From positions 26,870 through 90,869 of the forward strand of contig JACRBZ010000070.1 in assembly GCA_016219185.1 (NCBI GenBank): a stretch of 64,000 nucleotides of DNA, given 5' to 3'. The position numbers were made by a program, and so were the translations under genes. The stretch comes from Deltaproteobacteria bacterium. Lineage in GTDB: Bacteria; Desulfobacterota; Desulfobacteria; Desulfobacterales; Desulfatirhabdiaceae. This document shows positions 7,439-16,057 of the stretch, one piece after another. The stretch's first letter is position 1, and every line of letters starts with the position of its first letter. Below the pieces are notes generated by a model that did no database searches, was not told the DNA's origin, and saw only the letters and a list, made by a program, of their open reading frames with translations.

Positions 7439-8831
7439 GGATTTTCGCGGACCGGTCGCATTTCCTGCCTTGACATCAGCCGGCTCTCCCCGCATTCTTC
7501 TGGTTAATCCCTGGATACACGATTTTGCAGCCTATGATTTCTGGGCCACCCCCCTGGGGCTCTTGACGCTCGGGGCCATGCTGCGAGATCATGGCGCCAG
7601 GGTGTCTTATGTGGACTGTCTTGACCGGTTCCATCCCCGGTTGCCCCCTGCCGATCCGTCCGCCCGGTTCGGCAGGGGACCTTATCTGAAAACGCGTATT
7701 TCAAAGCCCGCCGGAATGGAAGATATCCCGAGAAACTACTGCCGCTACGGGATTTTGCCGGAATGGTTCGAAGCGGATTTAAAGTCCCTTGTCCGGCCCG
7801 ACCTGGTGCTGGTCACATCGATGATGACTTACTGGTATCCGGGGGTCCAGGAAGCCATATCGATCGTCAAGGCCGTATTCCCCGATGTACCGGTGATTCT
7901 GGGAGGGATTTATGCCACGCTCTGTCCGGAACACGCCATCCGGTTTTCCGGAGCGGATCTTGTTATTGCGGGTCCCGGCGAAACCCGGCTCTTTGTCGCG
8001 GCTCAAAAGCTTATCGGATGGTCCGCAGGCCCTGAAATCGATTCGGACGATCTGGATGCCTTCCCGTTTCCCGCGGCGGATCTTCAGCGAAAAATCCCTT
8101 TTGTCGCCTTGTTGACATCAACCGGCTGCCCGTTTTCCTGTGCCTACTGCGCATCCGGGTATCTGAATTCAAGGCGGCGGCTGCGATCTTCGGATCGGAT
8201 TGTTGAAGAAATCCGCTTCTGGAATTCTGGTTACGGTGTCAGGGACATGGTGTTTTATGATGATGCCCTGCTGGTGGATTCCCGGCGCCACGCCATTCCC
8301 TTGTTTGAAAAGATCATTGCCGGCGGGCTCGCCAAGAGGGTCCGGTTTCATACGCCCAATGCGGTTCATATTCGGGAGATCACGCCCACAACCGCCCGGC
8401 TCATGGCGGCAGCGGGCTTTCAGACCCTGAGGCTCGGTCTTGAGACAACGGCAGGCGATCGGCGGGATCTTGACCACAAAGTGACCCGGAAAGAATTTCT
8501 TGCCGCGGTGTCTTGCCTGAAATCCGCGGGATTTCGCGGGGACCAGATCGGTGCCTATCTGCTGACAGGGCTGCCGGGTCAATCCCGGGACTCGATTGAA
8601 GTCTCGGTTGAAACGGTTCGAAATGCCGGAGTAACGCCGATCCCGGCGCATTTTACGCCGATCCCGCACACGGCCCTGTGGCCCGCGGCCGTGGCATCTT
8701 CCCGATACGACCTGGAATCCGATCCGGTTTTTACCAATAACGCGATATTTCCCTGTCAAAAGGAGCCTTTTTCATGGGAGCCGCTGATCAAATTGAAAAA
8801 TCTGATCAAAGCACCGGCTTTCCAGGCATAA
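7425..8831 (+). CDS. B12-binding-domain radical SAM protein
   Basis: A 468-residue radical SAM enzyme with an N-terminal cobalamin-binding-like domain (residues about 20-180: ILLVNPWIHDF, PLGLLTLGAMLRDHGA, VILGGIYATLCPEHA) and a radical SAM core carrying the [4Fe-4S] motif CPFSCAYCAS near residues 230-240. VFYDDALLVDSR and the C-terminal part fit the class that includes BchE-like and methyltransferase enzymes. The substrate cannot be told from the sequence. It begins inside the end of ahbB (14-base overlap), which suggests translational coupling and a possible role in tetrapyrrole chemistry (inference only). It is not AhbC or AhbD by architecture, since those lack the B12 domain. The start may be ATG 7425 or ATG 7431. 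Confidence 0.88.
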   Translation: MKMDKDFRGPVAFPALTSAGSPRILLVNPWIHDFAAYDFWATPLGLLTLGAMLRDHGARVSYVDCLDRFHPRLPPADPSARFGRGPYLKTRISKPAGMEDIPRNYCRYGILPEWFEADLKSLVRPDLVLVTSMMTYWYPGVQEAISIVKAVFPDVPVILGGIYATLCPEHAIRFSGADLVIAGPGETRLFVAAQKLIGWSAGPEIDSDDLDAFPFPAADLQRKIPFVALLTSTGCPFSCAYCASGYLNSRRRLRSSDRIVEEIRFWNSGYGVRDMVFYDDALLVDSRRHAIPLFEKIIAGGLAKRVRFHTPNAVHIREITPTTARLMAAAGFQTLRLGLETTAGDRRDLDHKVTRKEFLAAVSCLKSAGFRGDQIGAYLLTGLPGQSRDSIEVSVETVRNAGVTPIPAHFTPIPHTALWPAAVASSRYDLESDPVFTNNAIFPCQKEPFSWEPLIKLKNLIKAPAFQA

Positions 8832-8947
8832 TGACAGAATTCATTTGACTTGTGTCCGACAATTTCATATTCAACAAGATCAAGCGGTTGCATATCGTAA
8901 CAATAACCCTTTTTCCATCAACAAAGGAGGATACCACAAAATCATAT

Positions 8948-10432
8948 ATGAGCTGTAAAATCATCATTAATGCCATTGATCCCGCGGAATGCCGGATCGC
9001 CAAGGTACAAGACAGCAAACTCGAAGAATTCTATGTTGAAACCGCTTCCCGGGAATTTACACAGGGAAACATATATAAAGCCATCATTACCCGCGTGGAG
9101 CCCAGTCTTCAGGCGGTTTTCGTGGATTATGGAGCGGAGCGGCACGGATTTCTTCAAAAAAGTGAAATTCACAGCGACTATTATCAGGATGTTTCCTCGG
9201 GGGACTATTCCATTCAAAATCTTGTCAAGCGCGGTCAGGAGCTTCTGGTTCAGGTGATCAAGGAACCGTTCATGAAAAAAGGGGCCATGCTGACCACATT
9301 TATTTCGCTTGCCGGCAGGCATGTGGTGCTGATGCCCGGCAGCGAAAATCGCGGTATTTCCCGGAAAATTGAAGATGAAGAAGAGCGCAAGCGGCTGAAA
9401 GAAATCATTACCGGGATCAAACTGCCGGAAGGCTACGGCATCATTGTCCGCACTGCTGGGGTAGACTGCACCAAGACCGATATCACCAAGGATTTGAATT
9501 ATTTGATGCGGCTCTGGAAAAATATCAAGGGCAATGTCATGAAGGAAAAAGCTCCGGTCCTTCTCTACAAGGAGCGCAATCTGGTGCTGCGGTCCCTGCG
9601 GGATTATTTTACGCCGGACATCACGGAAATCCTCATCGACGAGCCCGGGGTCTATCGGGATGCCAAGGAATTCATCGAGATCATCTCTCCCAAGCAAACC
9701 AAGATCGTCAAGCTCTACAAAGGTCCCAAACCCATATTTACAAAATGCGAACTGGAAACCCAGATTGCATCGATTTTTGAAAGTCGGGTGAATTTGAAAT
9801 CCGGCGGATCCATTGTCATCGATCAGACCGAAGCGCTGGTAGCCATTGACGTCAATTCCGGAAAGGCGACGCAGAATAAATCCATTGAGCAGACCGCGCT
9901 GGTGACCAATCTTGAGGCAGCCGAAGAAATTGCCAGGCAATTGCGATTGCGGGATCTGGGGGGACTCTTGGTCCTGGATTTTATTGACATGCGGGACCAG
10001 AAACATAAGTTGGATATTGAAAAAGCCCTGAAAAACCATCTCAAAATAGACAAAGCCAAATCCAAACTCGGCAAAATATCCAAGTTCGGCCTCTTGGAGA
10101 TGTCCCGCCAGCGCATCCGTCCCTCCATCGAATTCGGCAGTCACGAACCCTGCCGGTTCTGTAAGGGAAAAGGGGTGACGCCTTCCGCCGAAACCTTGGG
10201 CCTGGGATTTTTACGCCAGCTTAACCTTGAAACCCTGAAAGAGGATATTACCGGGGTCAAAGGAATTGTTCCGTCTGAGGTCGCCTTCTTTTTACTGAAC
10301 CGCAAACGCCGGGAAATCCTGGATCTGGAAGAGAGCAGGGGATTTAAGGTCACCATAGAAGCAGATCCGCTCATGGTGCCCGGGGACAGTCGTATTGTCT
10401 GTGACAGAAAGGCGGCACAGGAGGGCGTGTAA
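8948..10432 (+). CDS. rng: Ribonuclease E/G family protein
   Basis: Endoribonuclease for rRNA maturation and mRNA turnover. The 494-residue product matches RNase G in size and lacks the long C-terminal scaffold of RNase E. It has an S1-like RNA-binding region near residues 38-125, the catalytic domain with the two metal-binding aspartates in LVAIDVNSGKAT and LLVLDFIDMRD, and the zinc-link cysteines in CRFCKGKG. The frame extends to a GTG at 8852, but that extra stretch has no family resemblance. ATG 8948 is preceded by AAAGGAGG at unusually long spacing (17 bases). It leads a same-strand series with the LysM-like gene 15 bases downstream. Confidence 0.92.
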   Translation: MSCKIIINAIDPAECRIAKVQDSKLEEFYVETASREFTQGNIYKAIITRVEPSLQAVFVDYGAERHGFLQKSEIHSDYYQDVSSGDYSIQNLVKRGQELLVQVIKEPFMKKGAMLTTFISLAGRHVVLMPGSENRGISRKIEDEEERKRLKEIITGIKLPEGYGIIVRTAGVDCTKTDITKDLNYLMRLWKNIKGNVMKEKAPVLLYKERNLVLRSLRDYFTPDITEILIDEPGVYRDAKEFIEIISPKQTKIVKLYKGPKPIFTKCELETQIASIFESRVNLKSGGSIVIDQTEALVAIDVNSGKATQNKSIEQTALVTNLEAAEEIARQLRLRDLGGLLVLDFIDMRDQKHKLDIEKALKNHLKIDKAKSKLGKISKFGLLEMSRQRIRPSIEFGSHEPCRFCKGKGVTPSAETLGLGFLRQLNLETLKEDITGVKGIVPSEVAFFLLNRKRREILDLEESRGFKVTIEADPLMVPGDSRIVCDRKAAQEGV

Positions 10433-10447
10433 CAGGGTAAAGGGGGG

Positions 10448-11218
10448 ATGATGACGGAAGAAAAACCAAAGTCCGGCCGAAGTTTTTCGGGTGTATCCAA
10501 GGGGGTTGTCTTTCTGGCGATTTTTCTGGCTGTGCTAGGGTTTTGGTTCGTAAAAGATAAGGTTTTTTTTGAAACCCAGCCTCAGATCGAGCTGCCGGCG
10601 CCCGTGCGCGGACGCATTTATCCTCCTGTCATCGATTACAGTCAGATCCATAAAGACGGCGAACTCCAGGACCTCATGAAAAGCCGAAAAACGGAATATG
10701 GCGTGGATTCCGGTGTGGATATGATTGCCAAACCCGAAGAAACGCTTAAAGTCGGGGATGCGGTTGTTCCGATGAAAGAAATCCTGGACAAAATCCGACT
10801 GAATCAGCGGCAAGTGACTGAAGCCGACTTGGCCGCCCCCTTGGATCAGCGCCCTGCCGATGTATATGGAATCCATGTGGTAAAGCCAGGAGACAGCATC
10901 TGGAAGATTCATTTCAACCTGCTGAAGGGTTATTTTGCCCAAAAAGGGATCGTCCTTTCCCGATGGGCCGATGAGCCGGTGAGGACCGGAAAGAGTTCCG
11001 GGGTGGGGAGAATTTTAAAGTTTTCCGAGACAATGGTATCCATTTACAATGTTAAAGAGCGAAAACTCGAAACGAATCTGAATCTGCTTCAACCCGACAG
11101 CAAAATCGCCGTGTTCAACATCGGCCAGGCCCTTGACCTGTTCAAGCAGATCGATTACCGGCAGGTCAACCGTGTCCGGTTTGATGGAAAAAATCTCTGG
11201 GTGCCTGCTGAACAATGA
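10448..11218 (+). CDS. Membrane-anchored LysM-like protein
   Basis: A 256-residue protein with one N-terminal membrane anchor (residues about 20-36, VVFLAIFLAVLGFWFV) and a large periplasmic part. Near residues 140-160 the sequence HVVKPGDSIWKIHFNLL matches the start of a LysM peptidoglycan-binding domain (VxxGDSxWKI), but the rest of the module is atypical, with an insertion before ILKFSETMVSIYN. AAAGGGGGG lies directly before ATG ATG, so either codon may start it. It sits 15 bases after rng and before purB. A role at the cell wall is likely; a defined function is not known. Confidence 0.78.
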   Translation: MMTEEKPKSGRSFSGVSKGVVFLAIFLAVLGFWFVKDKVFFETQPQIELPAPVRGRIYPPVIDYSQIHKDGELQDLMKSRKTEYGVDSGVDMIAKPEETLKVGDAVVPMKEILDKIRLNQRQVTEADLAAPLDQRPADVYGIHVVKPGDSIWKIHFNLLKGYFAQKGIVLSRWADEPVRTGKSSGVGRILKFSETMVSIYNVKERKLETNLNLLQPDSKIAVFNIGQALDLFKQIDYRQVNRVRFDGKNLWVPAEQ

Positions 11219-11249
11219 TTTGTCCGTGGAATGTTACCGATTATTTTTC

Positions 11250-11266
11250 ATGGCACATAATGCCAT
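11250..11266. promoter_or_regulatory. Short palindrome upstream of purB
   Basis: ATGGCA-N5-TGCCAT, a perfect 6-bp inverted repeat in the 72-base gap before purB, 25 bases before its start codon. It could be an operator, but nothing in the sequence names a regulator. Confidence 0.3.
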
Positions 11267-11290
11267 AGACCATTTATTACAGGAAATGTT

Positions 11291-12586
11291 ATGATCAAGC
11301 GTTATACCCGTAAACCCATGGGGGATATCTGGACTGAGGAGAACAAATACCGGACCTGGCTGAAGGTGGAAATCGCCGCCTGCCGGGCGATGGCGGAAGC
11401 GGGGAAAATCCCCCAAAGCGCTCTGGATGTCATTTGCGCCAGGGCCGATTTTTCGGTTGACCGCATCGAAGCCATCGAAGCCGAAACCCGGCATGATGTG
11501 ATTGCATTTTTGACCAGCGTGGCTGAATTCGTGGGTCCGGATTCCCGTTATATCCACCTGGGACTGACCTCCTCGGATGTGCTGGATACGAGCATGGCCT
11601 GCCTCTTGAAACAAGCCGGTGAAATGATTCTGGACGACTGCGACCGGCTGCTGTCCGCGATCAAAGCCCGGGCCTTTGAACACAAGGATACGGTCATGAT
11701 CGGCAGATCCCACGGCATTCATGCCGAGCCCATCACCTTTGGCCTGAAACTTGCCGTCTGGTATGATGAGATGCGGCGAAACCGCGGCCGGATGGAGCGG
11801 GCAATTGAAACCATCGGCGTTGGCAAGATTTCCGGGGCCGTGGGGACATTTGCCAATATTTCCCCGGCCGTGGAAGCCCGGGTCTGCCAGATACTGGATC
11901 TGAAGCCGGCTCCGGCATCCACCCAGATCATTCAGCGGGACCGGTATGCGGAATATTTTACCACACTGGCGGTCATGGCCTCTTCAATTGAAAAAATGGC
12001 CATTGAAATCCGGCATCTTCAGCGTACCGAGGTCCTCGAGGCCGAAGAGTATTTTTCGACTGGCCAGAAGGGATCTTCGTCCATGCCGCACAAGCGAAAT
12101 CCCATCGGTTCGGAAAATCTCTGCGGTCTGGCCCGGGTGATTCGGGCCAATGCCCTGGCATCGCTTGAAAATGTTCCGCTCTGGCATGAACGGGACATCA
12201 GTCATTCTTCCGTGGAACGGGTGATTGCGCCGGACAGCACGATTTTGATGGATTACATGCTCAGCCGTTTAACCGGCCTGATTGCTAATCTTCTCGTCTA
12301 TCCCGAGAACATGAAGGAAAATCTGAACCGGATGAAGGGCCTGGTGTTTTCCCAGCAGATCCTGCTTGCCCTTGCGGAAGCCGGCATCAGTCGTGAAGAA
12401 GCCTATCAACTCGTTCAGTTTCAGGCCATGAAAGTATGGCGGGAAAAAGTCGATTTTCAGTCCCTGATTCAAAACGATGCCAGAATTTCCGAGGTTCTCG
12501 GCCAGGAAAAGATCAAAGAAATATTTGACCTTAATTACCATTTAAAGTATATCAACGACATTTTCGATCGCGTATTCGGGTCGTGA
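11291..12586 (+). CDS. purB: Adenylosuccinate lyase
   Basis: Purine biosynthesis enzyme that cleaves SAICAR to AICAR and adenylosuccinate to AMP with release of fumarate. The 431-residue protein starts MIKRYTRKPMGDIWTEENK, typical of the shorter bacterial type. It has the superfamily signature GSSSMPHKRNPIGSENL, TRHDVIAFL, HLGLTSSDVLDT and the presumed catalytic-histidine segment MIGRSHGIHAEP. AGGAAA lies before the ATG. It is followed by a 263-base gap before yajC in which no gene is seen. Confidence 0.97.
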   Translation: MIKRYTRKPMGDIWTEENKYRTWLKVEIAACRAMAEAGKIPQSALDVICARADFSVDRIEAIEAETRHDVIAFLTSVAEFVGPDSRYIHLGLTSSDVLDTSMACLLKQAGEMILDDCDRLLSAIKARAFEHKDTVMIGRSHGIHAEPITFGLKLAVWYDEMRRNRGRMERAIETIGVGKISGAVGTFANISPAVEARVCQILDLKPAPASTQIIQRDRYAEYFTTLAVMASSIEKMAIEIRHLQRTEVLEAEEYFSTGQKGSSSMPHKRNPIGSENLCGLARVIRANALASLENVPLWHERDISHSSVERVIAPDSTILMDYMLSRLTGLIANLLVYPENMKENLNRMKGLVFSQQILLALAEAGISREEAYQLVQFQAMKVWREKVDFQSLIQNDARISEVLGQEKIKEIFDLNYHLKYINDIFDRVFGS

Positions 12587-12849
12587 AATGCGTTGATTTT
12601 CATTTCCGCATGTTTCCTGTTATGGTGCGCCGCTTACCAGGTGTGATTTCCCGTTCGTTTTCCGGGTGAATTCCTGCCCCATCGTGGAGAGCCTCTTTTT
12701 GGGTAAAACTGGTGATGACTCCCGCCGGGCAGTGCTGAAATGGTGCAGGATAAGAATTGCTGGATCTCATTGAGATGAAAATGTCAGGTGGCGCTTGACG
12801 CTTCACCGTAAATTAACAATTAAATTATAATTCATTTGGAGGTTCTATC

Positions 12850-13209
12850 GTGGTGAATATGGCTTATGCAATGGGTGCGGGTGGGGCTGCCAGTCCTGGG
12901 TCAGCCGGGGGATTGGCATCATTTATACCGCTGGTCCTGATGTTTGTCATTTTTTATTTTCTGCTCATCCGGCCTCAGCAGAAAAAGACCAAGGAACATC
13001 GGGACATGGTCGCCGGGATCAAAAAAGGCGACCGGATCATCACCAGCGGCGGCATTCATGGCCAGGTAACGTCAGTGGATGACACCACCCTTACCGTTGA
13101 AATATCGGATAAGGTTCGGGTTAAGCTGAACCGGGCCAATGTTGCCGGAATGGTTCAGACCCAGACGCAACCGCCCAAAAAAGCAGTCGAACCCGAAAAA
13201 TCCAAATAA
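12850..13209 (+). CDS. yajC: Sec translocon accessory protein YajC
   Basis: Small membrane protein of the SecDF-YajC complex that assists protein export. The 119-residue product has one membrane segment (FIPLVLMFVIFYFLLIRPQQ) followed by the hallmark QQKKTKEHRDMV and a small beta domain (GDRIITSGGIHGQVTSV). It starts at GTG with GGAGG 7 bases before; ATG 12859 in the same frame is an alternative. The N-terminus is rich in glycine and alanine, as usual. It precedes secD and secF, but the gap to secD is interrupted by a MITE-like repeat. Confidence 0.95.
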   Translation: MVNMAYAMGAGGAASPGSAGGLASFIPLVLMFVIFYFLLIRPQQKKTKEHRDMVAGIKKGDRIITSGGIHGQVTSVDDTTLTVEISDKVRVKLNRANVAGMVQTQTQPPKKAVEPEKSK

Positions 13210-13269
13210 CCCTTCAACAGTGAACTACATTACCGGTAACGGTCTGATTTGATGGCCTTGTATAATTGG

Positions 13270-13394
13270 GATGACTTTGAAAAAAGCTCCGGATGCGAGG
13301 CGCGCAAATCCTGTCAGTGAGGTGTACTTTTGGGTACGCCGCAATGACGAAGGATACCGCGCAACGAAGCAGATGGACTTTTTACGAAGTCATC
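13270..13394. repeat. MITE-like dispersed repeat, copy A
   Basis: A 125-base element between yajC and secD, very similar to the 126-base element at 41685-41810. Its ends are imperfect inverted repeats of about 20 bases (GATGACTTTGAAAAAAG at the left; the right end is CTTTTTACGAAGTCATC). An inner arm GGTGTAC-TTTTGG-GTACGCC is a near-perfect hairpin. It encodes nothing. The secD start lies 28 bases beyond its right end. Confidence 0.8.
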
Positions 13395-13422
13395 CGGTTT
13401 GATCAGTGAAAGGATTCGATCA

Positions 13423-15000
13423 TTGAAGAATATTTCATGGAAACTGGCAGCCAGCGTACTGGTCATACTGGCTGCTATTGTTTACACCGTACCCACATTC
13501 AAGTCCGAGATCTGGCCGTATAAGAAAATCAACCTGGGCCTGGATCTTCAGGGCGGCATGCACCTTGTCCTGGAAGTTCAGACCGAAAAGGCCGTGGAAA
13601 GTACCATCGAGCGGCTGGCCCAGGATATGCGCATTGCCTTAAAAAAAGAACAGATTCGGGCAACGGGCCTGGACCAGATTCAAGGCTCGAAAATATCCGT
13701 CCGGATCGAGGGAAAGGATCAAATCGATAAATTCGATAAAATCCTTAATGATTCTTTTAAAGATCTCAGAATTCAATCCCGCAATATCGATAACGACGTC
13801 TTATCCGTATCGCTGGATCTGCCGGACAAGGAAACGATCCGGATCAAAAAAATGGCCGTGGAACAAGCCCTTGAGACCATCCGAAACCGAATCGATCAAT
13901 TCGGGGTCAGCGAGCCCGACATTCGTCTCGAGGGAGAAAAACGACTGCTCATTCAGCTTCCCGGGGTCAAAGACACGCAGCGTGCCAAGGACCTGATCGG
14001 TAAAACCGCGCTCCTGGAGTTTAAGCTCCTGGATGAGAACCATGATGTGGATGCTGCGGTCAAGGGCGCGGTGCCTCCGGGATCGGAAGTACTCTATGAA
14101 GTCCGGGAAGATCCTCAGACCCGAAGATCCATCAAAACGCCTTATCTGTTGATGAAGCGCGCGATATTGACCGGATCGTATCTGACAGACGCCAAGGTTC
14201 AGATCGATTCTCAGTATAATGAACCCTATGTATCGATCAAATTCGACAAAAAAGGCGCCCAGCTCTTTGAAAAAATAACCGAAGAAAACGTTAAAAAACG
14301 TCTGGCCATTGTTCTGGATCAAAAAGTGTATTCCGCGCCCGTGATTCAGGAAAAAATAGGCGGCGGCGAGGCCCGGATTACCGGCCGCTTTTCTCCCGAG
14401 GAAGCCCGTGATCTGGCCATTGTCCTTCGCGCCGGGGCCTTGCCCGCTCCTGTGAAAATTCTTGAGGAACGCACTGTCGGACCTTCCCTGGGAACGGACT
14501 CCATCAATAAAGGCTTATTGGCCGGGCTTGTCGGCGGGATTCTTGTCATTTTGTTCATGGCTGTTTACTATAAAGGCTCGGGTTTAATTGCCGATATCGC
14601 CCTGCTGTTTAATATTGTCATGATTGCCGGCGGTCTTGCAGCGTTTCAGGCAACGCTGACCATGCCGGGTATTGCCGGCATTGTCCTGACCATTGGGATG
14701 GCTGTTGATGCCAACGTGCTGATATTTGAACGGATTCGCGAAGAGCTCAGACTGGGCAAACCCTTGCGCGCCGCGGTTGACGCGGGTTTTCACATGGCGT
14801 CCTGGACGATTCTGGATGCCAATATGACCACGCTGATCGCCGCCCTGGTGCTTTTTCAGTTCGGCACGGGACCGGTCAAGGGATTTGCCGTGACGCTCAG
14901 CCTGGGGGTTGTTTCCAGTGTATTTACAGCGCTGGTATTGACCCGTGTCATCTTCGATTTTTTAATTGTCCAGCGAAAAATTAAACACTTGAGTATCTAA
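13423..15000 (+). CDS. secD: Protein translocase subunit SecD
   Basis: Inner-membrane RND-type subunit that uses the proton gradient to help pull exported proteins through SecYEG. The product has an N-terminal membrane segment (SVLVILAAIVYTVP), the conserved LGLDLQGGMHLVLEV, a large periplasmic P1 region, and five C-terminal membrane segments including GIAGIVLTIGMAVDANVLIFERIREE. The longest frame starts at a TTG at 13399. TTG 13423 is preferred because GAAAGGA lies 8 bases before it and the protein then starts MKNISWKLA (525 residues). The region before the start is occupied by a MITE-like repeat. Confidence 0.95.
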   Translation: MKNISWKLAASVLVILAAIVYTVPTFKSEIWPYKKINLGLDLQGGMHLVLEVQTEKAVESTIERLAQDMRIALKKEQIRATGLDQIQGSKISVRIEGKDQIDKFDKILNDSFKDLRIQSRNIDNDVLSVSLDLPDKETIRIKKMAVEQALETIRNRIDQFGVSEPDIRLEGEKRLLIQLPGVKDTQRAKDLIGKTALLEFKLLDENHDVDAAVKGAVPPGSEVLYEVREDPQTRRSIKTPYLLMKRAILTGSYLTDAKVQIDSQYNEPYVSIKFDKKGAQLFEKITEENVKKRLAIVLDQKVYSAPVIQEKIGGGEARITGRFSPEEARDLAIVLRAGALPAPVKILEERTVGPSLGTDSINKGLLAGLVGGILVILFMAVYYKGSGLIADIALLFNIVMIAGGLAAFQATLTMPGIAGIVLTIGMAVDANVLIFERIREELRLGKPLRAAVDAGFHMASWTILDANMTTLIAALVLFQFGTGPVKGFAVTLSLGVVSSVFTALVLTRVIFDFLIVQRKIKHLSI

Positions 15001-15012
15001 AAGGACGTTTTC

Positions 15013-16053
15013 ATGGAGTTTATCAAACCCAATATTAACGTTGATTTTGTCGGCAAACGAAAAATCGCCTACAGTGTTTCCCTTGGGCTGATCCTGCTCA
15101 GCATCGTCAGCCTCATTTATCATGGCGGCCCGAAATATGGCATTGATTTTGCCGGCGGAACGGTCATTCAAATCAAATTTCCGGCTCCGGTCGACATCGG
15201 CAATATTAAATCCGGGCTGGGTGGTGTCGGGCTGGAAAATACGACCATTCAGACCTTTGGAGATCCTAAAGATAATGAATTCCTGATCCGAACGGAAATC
15301 CCGCTTAAAACGGATGATAATTTTTCCCAGCAGATCAAGGACGCCGTGCAGAAAACCACCGGCAGCGAGCCTGATATTCGCCGAATCGAAATGGTTGGAC
15401 CTCAGGTGGGAAAGGATCTTCAGGAAAAGGCATTGTTCGCCATTTATTATTCCATGCTGTTTATTGCCATATATATCTCCGGACGGTTTGAATTCAAATG
15501 GGTTGCCTGTGCCACAATTGCCGGCGTGCTCATGGGGGGGATCTATCTGCTGAGCAAGTTAAGCATCAGCATGGCCATTTTAACCGCGCTGGCGCTGATC
15601 ATTACGCTGGTGCTGTTCTGGATTCTGAATCTGAAATACGCCATGGGTGCAATCGTTGCACTGATCCACGATGTCGTCATTACCGTGGGCTGCTTTTCGC
15701 TTTTGGGAAAAGAGTTTTCCCTCCCCATCATTGCAGCGGTGCTTTCCATCATGGGGTATTCCCTGAATGATACGATTATTGTTTACGACCGTATTCGGGA
15801 AAATCTGCGCAAACATCCCAAAAAACCGCTGGGTGAGAACATCAACCGAAGTGTGAATGAAACCCTCAGCCGAACGATATTGACATCCGGGATCACGCTG
15901 GTGGCAGTACTATCCCTGTTTATTTTAGGCGGCGGAACTATCCAGGATTTTGCGCTTGCCATGCTTGTGGGTATTGTCGTGGGAACTTATTCCTCTGTTT
16001 ATGTGGCCAGCCCCATCCTTCTGGCCTGGCAGGATGTCGGTAAAAAGAAGTGA
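15013..16053 (+). CDS. secF: Protein translocase subunit SecF
   Basis: Partner of SecD in the export motor. The 346-residue protein has a first membrane segment (IAYSVSLGLILLSIVSLIY), the conserved YGIDFAGGTVIQIKF, a short periplasmic domain, and five C-terminal membrane helices with LSIMGYSLNDTIIVYDRIREN. AAAGGAC precedes the ATG, 12 bases after secD, so the pair is one transcript. Confidence 0.97.
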   Translation: MEFIKPNINVDFVGKRKIAYSVSLGLILLSIVSLIYHGGPKYGIDFAGGTVIQIKFPAPVDIGNIKSGLGGVGLENTTIQTFGDPKDNEFLIRTEIPLKTDDNFSQQIKDAVQKTTGSEPDIRRIEMVGPQVGKDLQEKALFAIYYSMLFIAIYISGRFEFKWVACATIAGVLMGGIYLLSKLSISMAILTALALIITLVLFWILNLKYAMGAIVALIHDVVITVGCFSLLGKEFSLPIIAAVLSIMGYSLNDTIIVYDRIRENLRKHPKKPLGENINRSVNETLSRTILTSGITLVAVLSLFILGGGTIQDFALAMLVGIVVGTYSSVYVASPILLAWQDVGKKK

Positions 16054-16057
16054 GTGA

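Noticed and set aside
8942..10144. A 400-codon open frame on the minus strand opposite rng
   Set aside because: It is a shadow of the RNase E/G frame: the plus-strand protein has all catalytic motifs, and the opposite frame has no recognisable domain or ribosome-binding site.
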